DNA from: an uncultured Desulfobulbus sp.
Lineage (GTDB): Bacteria; Desulfobacterota; Desulfobulbia; Desulfobulbales; Desulfobulbaceae
Length of the DNA stretch: 7,691 nt
Assembly (NCBI GenBank): GCA_946539945.1
Contig: CAMNHX010000066.1
Coordinates: 1-7,691, forward strand
Direction of reading: 5' to 3'
The notes below the pieces were generated by a model that saw only the letters and a list, made by a program, of their open reading frames with translations, had not been told where the DNA came from and did not search any database. Position numbers and translations under genes: made by a program. How positions within the stretch are numbered: position 1 is the stretch's first letter; every line of letters starts with the position of its first letter. This document shows positions 1 through 4,324 of this stretch, piece after piece.

Positions 1-34
1 TGTATCAGACTGAACTTTCCTGATTTCTTGTGTG

Positions 35-40
35 AGGAGG
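35..40 (+). promoter_or_regulatory. Ribosome binding site that fixes the cobA/hemD start
   Basis: AGGAGG lies five bases before the ATG at 46. The same frame stays open back to a TTG at 28, but the Shine-Dalgarno sequence itself falls inside that extension, and family proteins begin with the short stretch directly before the GAGPGD motif. The ATG at 46 is therefore the likely start. Only 45 bases lie upstream in the window, so the promoter is not visible. Confidence 0.85.
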
Positions 41-45
41 AGACC

Positions 46-1608
46 ATGCCGACTGGCAAAGTCTATCTGGTGGGCGCAGGCCCGGGCGATCCGGGGCTTT
101 TGACCCTGCGCGGCAAGGCGCTTTTGCAGCGGGCTGAAGTGGTGGTGTACGACTATCTTGCCAATCCCAGGCTCTTGCACTTTGTGCCCAAGGATGCGGA
201 ACTGATCTACGCGGGCAAGAAAGGCGGTGGTCTGCACGCCTACACGCAGGAGGGCATCAACCGGCTTCTGGTGGATCGCGCCAAGGCGGGCAAGATGGTG
301 GTGCGACTGAAAGGCGGCGATCCCTTCATCTTTGGCCGGGGCGGCGAGGAAATAGAGGAACTGGCCGCAGAAGGCATTGCCTTTGAGGCTGTTCCTGGCG
401 TGACTTCTGCCTCTGCTGCTGCCACCTGCACGGGCATTCCCATCACACACCGGGAATATACCGCGTCCGTGGCCTTCATCACAGGCCACGAAGACCCGGA
501 CAAGCCAGCCTCCAAGTTGGACTGGGACAAACTGGCAACTGGTGTGGGCACTTTGGTCATTTACATGGGCATCAAGAACCTGCCAGACATCATGCAGCGG
601 CTGATTGCCGCAGGCCGTGCCCCGGAAACGCCGGTGGCTGTGGTGCGCTGGGCCTCAACCCCGCAGCAGGAGTCGGTGATTGGCACATTGGCCAATATCA
701 GCGATCTGGTGCATGAGGCAGGCATCAAGCCGCCAGCCCTGGTGATTGCGGGCGAGGTGGTGCAGGCGCGAGGCCGTATCAACTGGTTTGAAAAGCGTCC
801 CCTGTTTGGTCGCCGTATCGTGGTGACGCGCACTCGCGAACAGGCCAGCGCCTTGGTGGATCAGCTGGAAGAACTGGGCGCGGACTGTTTGGAATGTCCG
901 ACCATTGCGGTACGCGAACTGGCAGACTGCGCTGTTCTGGATGCAGCGCTGGACAAGCTGGCTGATTTTGACTGGCTGCTCTTCACCAGCCCGAATGGGG
1001 TCACTCATTTTTTCAGGCGTTTGCGTGCCGCAGGGCAGGACAGCCGCGCCTTGGCTGGTCTGCGCATTGCTGCAGTGGGCGCAGCCACTGCCGAGGCGCT
1101 GATACCTTTTGGGCTTAAGGCGGATTTTCTGCCGGAAAAGTTCACGGGCGAGGCATTGGCCGAGGCGCTGATTGCCCAGGGCTTTGTCCAAGGCCAGCGC
1201 TTTCTTTTGCCACAGGCCCTGAAAGCAGGCAAGGTTCTGCCGGAAAAGCTCAAGGCAGCAGGGGGCGAGGTCTGCATTGCGCCGGTTTACGAGACCGTGC
1301 CAGCCACAGAGTCTGGCGAGAGACTCCGGGTCGCGCTGCAGGCAGGCGAGGTGGATCTGCTCACCTTTACCAGTTCTTCTACAGTGCGCAACTGTTTGGA
1401 CCTGCTGGCCTGCGAAAACACGGCAGCCCTGAAGCAGCTTCTGGGCAAGGCCAGAATCGCAGTCATTGGCTCGGTGACAGCCAAAACCCTGGAGGACTGC
1501 GGTCTTGCCGCTGACATCATGCCAGAGAGCCAGACTATCCTAGAGCTGGTGCGAGCGATTGTCCGCTGCTTTGCGGATGAGGCAGGGCAGAGAGGATTGC
1601 AAAAGTAA
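46..1608 (+). CDS. cobA/hemD: Bifunctional uroporphyrinogen-III C-methyltransferase / uroporphyrinogen-III synthase (CobA-HemD fusion)
   Basis: This is a 520-residue cytoplasmic fusion of two tetrapyrrole enzymes. The N-terminal half (about residues 4-245) is an S-adenosylmethionine-dependent SUMT. It shows GAGPGDPG at 10-17, RLKGGDPFIFGRGGEE at 87-102, and the PGVTSASAA and GIPITHR stretches typical of CobA/CysG methyltransferases. The C-terminal half (about 254-518) is a HemD-type uroporphyrinogen-III synthase, starting at RRIVVTR and carrying FTSPNGV near 313-319 and FTSSSTV near 441-447. By family knowledge, HemD cyclises hydroxymethylbilane to uroporphyrinogen III and SUMT methylates it at C-2 and C-7 to give precorrin-2, the precursor of sirohaem, cobalamin and sirohaem-derived haem. 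No precorrin-2 dehydrogenase/ferrochelatase (CysG N-terminal) part is fused, so that step must be encoded elsewhere. Both halves look full-length. The stop codon overlaps the next gene's ATG (TAATG), suggesting translational coupling. The domain call is very secure. Confidence 0.96.
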   Translation: MPTGKVYLVGAGPGDPGLLTLRGKALLQRAEVVVYDYLANPRLLHFVPKDAELIYAGKKGGGLHAYTQEGINRLLVDRAKAGKMVVRLKGGDPFIFGRGGEEIEELAAEGIAFEAVPGVTSASAAATCTGIPITHREYTASVAFITGHEDPDKPASKLDWDKLATGVGTLVIYMGIKNLPDIMQRLIAAGRAPETPVAVVRWASTPQQESVIGTLANISDLVHEAGIKPPALVIAGEVVQARGRINWFEKRPLFGRRIVVTRTREQASALVDQLEELGADCLECPTIAVRELADCAVLDAALDKLADFDWLLFTSPNGVTHFFRRLRAAGQDSRALAGLRIAAVGAATAEALIPFGLKADFLPEKFTGEALAEALIAQGFVQGQRFLLPQALKAGKVLPEKLKAAGGEVCIAPVYETVPATESGERLRVALQAGEVDLLTFTSSSTVRNCLDLLACENTAALKQLLGKARIAVIGSVTAKTLEDCGLAADIMPESQTILELVRAIVRCFADEAGQRGLQK

Positions 1609-1859
1609 TGGCAAAGACGCATATCTGCCAACCATTGAAAGAATGCTGGCCTGGTACGGACAAGCAAAAAGACTGTCCTGGCACAGACATCTTGTCTGTT
1701 TTCGTAGATGATGAGATTGGTGAGTGGGTATTGAAATATGAACATCGTGCAGATGTTCAAGAAGTACGTATGGGTGAAGCTGATTATGAAGGAGAAATTT
1801 TAATGAGTCACTCTTTTGTCATTTACTTCTGTCCGTATTGTGGAGAGAAGTTGGAGTAA
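1608..1859 (+). CDS. Small cysteine-containing protein with C-terminal zinc-knuckle motif, function unknown
   Basis: This 83-residue protein starts at an ATG overlapping the cobA/hemD TAA by one base. A purine-rich AGAGGA lies 11 bases upstream, so it is probably translated by coupling to cobA/hemD. I do not recognise a named gene. It has cysteines at 7, 13, 23, 75 and 78. The last pair forms CPYCGEKL at the extreme C terminus, the usual half-site of a zinc ribbon, and C7 or C13 with C23 could supply the other ligands. The middle is acidic with WVLKYEH near 40-46. A short internal repeat, PGTD, occurs at 15-18 and 24-27. There is no signal peptide or membrane segment. The overall pattern (N-terminal Cys, middle strands, terminal YCPxCGxKL) recalls small uncharacterised domains such as DUF6980, but that is only a resemblance by eye. 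Its base composition is clearly more AT-rich than cobA/hemD: I count 23 G+C in the 60 bases from 1741. This suggests separate origin or weak codon selection. Confidence 0.7.
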   Translation: MAKTHICQPLKECWPGTDKQKDCPGTDILSVFVDDEIGEWVLKYEHRADVQEVRMGEADYEGEILMSHSFVIYFCPYCGEKLE

Positions 1860-1860
1860 C

Positions 1861-1886
1861 GTGGGAACATTTCCGCCTTATTTTTT
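1861..1886 (+). terminator. Probable Rho-independent terminator of the cobA/hemD unit
   Basis: Two bases after the small gene's stop, GTGGGA (1861-1866) can pair with TTCCGC (1871-1876) around a four-base loop. The stem has six pairs, two of them G-T wobbles. CTTATTTTTT follows directly. The stem is weak, but its position and the T-tract fit an intrinsic terminator closing the two-gene unit. Confidence 0.5.
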
Positions 1887-1944
1887 AGAGTGGTTTCGCT
1901 TTGACTTTTGAAAGTATGTGATGCCTTCCCCCTCCCGGTGTTCA

Positions 1945-1958
1945 CCGCTTCGCTGGAA
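1945..1958 (-). repeat. Fragment of the REP-like repeat
   Basis: CCGCTTCGCTGGAA here nearly matches CCGCTTCGCTGAA at 2134-2146 inside the third full repeat copy, in the same orientation. It probably marks a decayed or partial copy at the left edge of the array. No coding frame of note covers it. Confidence 0.4.
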
Positions 1959-1981
1959 ATTCTGAATCGAGTAGCTGGCAA

Positions 1982-2022
1982 GTTCCTGTCATTCTGAAGC
2001 GCGAAGCGCTGAAGAATCTCCT
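1982..2022 (+). repeat. REP-like palindromic repeat, copy A
   Basis: The core TGTCATTCTGAAGC begins at 1987. It folds as a hairpin: ATTCT (1991-1995) pairs with AGAAT (2013-2017), and AGCGC (1998-2002) with GCGCT (2006-2010) around a GAA loop. The two stems are separated by a symmetric GA/GA mismatch. This form (GTCATTCTGA...GAAGAATCTC) resembles dispersed intergenic palindromes known from many bacterial genomes. Related copies lie in inverted orientation at 2085-2123 and 2131-2179. Confidence 0.75.
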
Positions 2023-2052
2023 GATGGTTTCCAGAATATCGGCAAGGGCTTT

Positions 2053-2073
2053 GCAATGCCTCTCCAGCATTGC
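2053..2073. repeat. Perfect hairpin between two inverted REP-like copies
   Basis: GCAATGC (2053-2059) and GCATTGC (2067-2073) form a perfect 7-bp stem with a 7-base loop. It sits near the middle of the spacer between inverted copies A and B. The whole 1982-2123 block can therefore be drawn as a long inverted repeat capped by a second hairpin, as in bipartite REP arrangements (BIMEs). No T-tract follows, so it does not look like a terminator. Confidence 0.6.
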
Positions 2074-2084
2074 GGTATCCTCAA

Positions 2085-2123
2085 GGAGATACTTCACTCC
2101 GCTTTGCTTCGTTCAGCATGACA
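2085..2123 (-). repeat. REP-like palindromic repeat, copy B (inverted)
   Basis: Read on the minus strand, this begins TGTCATGCTGAACGAAGC and ends GTGAAGTATCTCC. It matches both ends of copy A (TGTCATTCTGAA and GAAGAATCTCC) with a diverged middle. The match continues a few bases further, CTGATGG after copy A against CTTGAGG after copy B. It faces copy A across a spacer of about 60 bases. Confidence 0.7.
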
Positions 2124-2130
2124 ACATTTT

Positions 2131-2179
2131 TTCCCGCTTCGCTGAAGCGTCGTTTCGCACTTCAGAATAACAAGGAACT
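2131..2179 (-). repeat. REP-like palindromic repeat, copy C (inverted)
   Basis: On the minus strand this reads AGTTCCTTGTTATTCTGAAG, followed by TGCGAAACG. It aligns with AGTTCCTGTCATTCTGAAGC, then GCGAAGCG, at the start of copy A with only a few differences. Its distal part holds a perfect 6-bp hairpin, CGCTTC (2135-2140) with GAAGCG (2144-2149), loop GCT. It lies only seven bases from copy B and in the same orientation. Confidence 0.65.
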
Positions 2180-2339
2180 GGTGAAATGTTCAAAGATACG
2201 ATACTCTCATTTTGAGTGCTGCTTCATGTAGCGAGCTTTTCTTGTCCATCCCTGTTTCTTTTTTTGTGCGGCGAAGGAAAGATCTCAACAAACACCATCC
2301 TTTGCCCTGTTTTCTGTCCCTTTCCAAGAGGAACCTGCA
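2180..2339. other. Leader and upstream region of the VCBS-repeat gene
   Basis: This stretch follows the repeat array and precedes the next gene. I find no credible ORF on either strand and no promoter with a good -35/-10 pair at normal spacing. It is rich in T and C on the + strand (for example TTTCTTTTTTT near 2256-2266). The only clear signal is the ribosome binding site AAGAGGAA at 2326-2333, seven bases before the ATG at 2340. Confidence 0.45.
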
Positions 2340-3980
2340 ATGAGCCATCATGCTTGCCCCTTGTTCCGCCTTGCTTTTTCTACTCTCTGCGTGTTGCTCC
2401 TGCACCTTGCCGCCTTTGCGCCGCTTCAGGCCGCGCAAAAGGCTGATCGCCGCGTGGTGTTTCTGCCCTTTACGGTTGAAGTGCCTGACACGCCTGAACA
2501 TGTCCAGACCGGTCTGGCCAACGTTTTGGCCAGCCGGGTGGCGACCCGGTCCCGCATTACAGCCATCACCGAGGGCAAAACCACTGACCAGATACGCGAG
2601 GCCCTGAAAAACCGGGACTTTGCCGCAGTTGACCGGCTGCTTGCCGACACAAAGGCAGATTATCTGATCCTGGGCACTTTTGGCCCCAGTTCAGCCCGCT
2701 ACGAACTGGCAAGCTATGTCTTTTCCAAAAACGGCGGCGCTCCCAGAAAGGTGAGCCGCTTCCTGTCCAACGCCAAGGATCCGCTGGCTTCAGTGGAAGA
2801 CCTGGCAGCAGATGTCAGTTCCGTGATTGAAGGCAAAAGCGTGACCAGTGCCGGATCAGGAACCAGTTCAGCCTTTACCTCTGCCAACCCGGAACGCGCC
2901 TGGCGTCAGAACCGGCTTGCCGAGTCGGTTGCCGGGCTGGAACAGGCGGCGGATGGCGACTTTGAACTGGTGGAAAGCTTGCGTGGACGCCCCATTGACA
3001 TGGAAGCGCTGGACTGCAACATCGGCGACGTGGACGGAGACGGCACACCGGAACTGATCCTTCTGACTGCAACCAGCCTTGAGTTCTACCACTATAACGA
3101 CGGTAGCTTTGTGAAAAGGTTCTCGCAGGACTTGCCAAAACATCTGCGTTATCTTGCTGTCACGCTGGCAGACGCCAACAAGAACGGCGTGCCGGAAATC
3201 TACCTCGGCGCAAGCAACGGCTTGCTGGCAGCCTCCTCCATCTGGGAGTGGCACGACGGCAAGCTGGAAAAGCTGGAAGACAACGTGCCCTACTACCTGC
3301 ACGCCGTGGCCTTGCCTGAAGGCGGGGCCATGCTGCTGGGCCAGACGCCGCCTCCGGGCAGGGCGGCAGGCGGCAAAATTGCGCTCATGCGCTACGAGGG
3401 CGACAAGTTGAGACCCTCTGACAATGTGCTGCCCCTGCCGGAAACCTGCAACATCTACGACGTTGCACCTGTTGATCTGGACGGCGACGGCAATCTGGAG
3501 ATCGTGGCCCTGAACCAGAAGAACCGTTTGCAGGTCTTCAAGGGCGGGGAGGTCGTCTGGACAAGCACAGACGAGTATGCGGCCAGCCGCAACTACTATG
3601 GCACAACCCTGGAGGCGGCCCAATCCTCTGAAGAGCCGGTCTATCTGCATACCCGGATCGTGCTGGCGGATCTGGACCGGGACGGGACGCCTGAAGTGGT
3701 TGTGGGCAAGAACCGGGAAAAAACAGCGCCTTTTCTGCCTGGCATCCGCTACTTTGACGGTAGTTCTCTGGCTGGCCTGAAGTGGGAAGACGGCATGATG
3801 CGCACTGTTTGGGAAACCCGGCAGATTGCCGGCTACATTGCCGGCTACCAACTGATCCTTGAACCGGGTGAGACGCGCCGGTTTCAGCTTTTCTTTGCGG
3901 AAACCACCAGTCCCTCGGTGTTCCAGTTCTGGACCTCGCCCCAAACCAGCCTGAACCGCTTTGTTCTGGCTCCCCGGTGA
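2340..3980 (+). CDS. Exported VCBS/FG-GAP repeat protein with CsgG/TolB-like N-terminal domain
   Basis: This is a 546-residue protein starting at an ATG with AAGAGGAA seven bases upstream. Residues 1-31 form a Sec signal peptide: polar start, hydrophobic core LCVLLLHLAAF near 16-26, likely cleavage near PLQA/A at 31-32. Residues about 38-165 begin VVFLPF and include ADYLILGTF and a strand-rich end. This resembles the FlgO/CsgG/TolB-N type of periplasmic fold, a weaker call made by eye. From about 220 on there are four acidic calcium-binding-type loops: DVDGDGTPE at 230, DANKNGVPE at 278, DLDGDGNLE at 379 and DLDRDGTPE at 444. Each is followed by a short hydrophobic strand, the signature of VCBS/FG-GAP beta-propeller blades. 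The protein should act in the periplasm or at the outer membrane, perhaps binding a ligand or another envelope protein; the exact role is unknown. It appears monocistronic, with repeats upstream and a terminator downstream. GC-rich codon use matches cobA/hemD. The domain call is firm for the propeller and moderate for the N-terminal part. Confidence 0.9.
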   Translation: MSHHACPLFRLAFSTLCVLLLHLAAFAPLQAAQKADRRVVFLPFTVEVPDTPEHVQTGLANVLASRVATRSRITAITEGKTTDQIREALKNRDFAAVDRLLADTKADYLILGTFGPSSARYELASYVFSKNGGAPRKVSRFLSNAKDPLASVEDLAADVSSVIEGKSVTSAGSGTSSAFTSANPERAWRQNRLAESVAGLEQAADGDFELVESLRGRPIDMEALDCNIGDVDGDGTPELILLTATSLEFYHYNDGSFVKRFSQDLPKHLRYLAVTLADANKNGVPEIYLGASNGLLAASSIWEWHDGKLEKLEDNVPYYLHAVALPEGGAMLLGQTPPPGRAAGGKIALMRYEGDKLRPSDNVLPLPETCNIYDVAPVDLDGDGNLEIVALNQKNRLQVFKGGEVVWTSTDEYAASRNYYGTTLEAAQSSEEPVYLHTRIVLADLDRDGTPEVVVGKNREKTAPFLPGIRYFDGSSLAGLKWEDGMMRTVWETRQIAGYIAGYQLILEPGETRRFQLFFAETTSPSVFQFWTSPQTSLNRFVLAPR

Positions 3981-3990
3981 AGTGTTGAAC

Positions 3991-4017
3991 AGCCCGGTAA
4001 AAAAGTGGGCTTTTTTT
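3991..4017 (+). terminator. Rho-independent terminator of the VCBS-repeat gene
   Basis: Ten bases after the stop, AGCCC (3991-3995) pairs with GGGCT (4007-4011) around an A-rich loop, followed directly by a run of T to 4017. The layout is that of an intrinsic terminator for + strand transcription. Read from the minus strand no T-run follows the stem, so it should not stop transcripts from the convergent DUF2339 gene. Confidence 0.85.
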
Positions 4018-4078
4018 GATACAGCGTTTCCGTTTTCATTTTTTAGAATGATGAGATTTTCGGGAAAGCCCCTTCGCC

Positions 4079-4231
4079 TTGACAGCGTCGATCCTTTGGA
4101 ATCCCCTGTTTTTGGCGGGGAGTTCCACCGTGTCAGCCTGTGGAGAGGCAGGAGCTGGTTTGGAGCGCAAGCCCCAAACGGAACCGGCCTCGGTACAGCA
4201 GGAAGTCAAGGGCGAATTTGTTCAGAAATGA
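4079..4231 (+). CDS. Possible small lipoprotein ORF, or remnant of one
   Basis: A 50-codon frame begins at TTG 4079 and ends at TGA 4229-4231. It encodes a hydrophobic stretch (ILWNPLFLAG), then SSTVSACGEAGAG, then a polar tail rich in E, Q, K and P ending GEFVQK. VSAC would be an acceptable lipobox with the cysteine at residue 21. As written, the signal peptide lacks basic residues and no strong ribosome binding site precedes the TTG; GGGAAAG is 10 bases away. In another frame, just upstream, ATG ATG at 4048-4053 encodes MMRFSGKPLRL, which would supply the missing basic N terminus if one base were skipped near 4078-4081. It may be a frameshifted gene, a TTG-started tiny gene, or chance. No homologue was recognised. 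Confidence 0.25.
   Translation: MTASILWNPLFLAGSSTVSACGEAGAGLERKPQTEPASVQQEVKGEFVQK
4080..4188. other. Run of nested hairpins in the convergent intergenic region
   Basis: Several stems can be drawn. TGACAgCG (4080-4087) pairs with CGTGTCA (4129-4135), enclosing TGGAATCCCC (4097-4106) with GGGGAgTTCCA (4117-4127). Next come GCCT/AGGC (4136-4149) and GTTTGG/CCAAAC (4158-4179), whose stem is capped by a GCAA tetraloop of the GNRA type. GCTG (4154-4157) can pair with CGGC (4185-4188) below it. The density suggests a folded RNA or palindromic relic, but I do not recognise a known RNA family. A -10-like TAGAAT lies at 4044-4049 without a well-spaced -35. Confidence 0.3.
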
Positions 4232-4251
4232 GCAGATTTGCGTAAGTTTGA

Positions 4252-4289
4252 CGGAACGGTGTGTTTTCGTCGCACTCCGCACCGTTCCG
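4252..4289. repeat. Perfect 10-bp inverted repeat downstream of the DUF2339 gene
   Basis: CGGAACGGTG (4252-4261) and CACCGTTCCG (4280-4289) are exact reverse complements separated by 18 bases. The hairpin lies 14 bases beyond the stop of the minus-strand gene, where a terminator would be expected. Neither strand has a T-run after the stem, so it is not a canonical intrinsic terminator. It may protect the transcript's 3' end or act with Rho. Confidence 0.55.
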
Positions 4290-4300
4290 CCGCCGTACTG

Positions 4301-4324
4301 CCTCACTCCTCACTCCTCACTCCT
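4301..4324. repeat. 7-bp tandem repeat across the DUF2339 stop codon
   Basis: CACTCCT is repeated three times without change from 4304 to 4324, and CCT at 4301-4303 continues the period. The minus-strand gene's TGA (4303-4305) falls within it. Because the unit is not a multiple of three, the successive copies are read in different frames in the C-terminal codons (GVRSEE-stop). Confidence 0.8.

Noticed and set aside
655..1191. A 178-codon minus-strand frame inside cobA/hemD
   Set aside because: It lies wholly opposite conserved SUMT/HemD coding sequence and its translation shows no domain.
1823..2056. A 77-codon minus-strand frame over the REP-like array
   Set aside because: It covers palindromic repeats and the terminator region and has no start signal. 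The repeats explain the sequence better.
2868..3944. A 358-codon open frame on the minus strand opposite the VCBS-repeat gene
   Set aside because: The sense strand has a signal peptide and four clear calcium-loop motifs. The antisense translation has no recognisable feature and follows the codon pattern of the sense gene.
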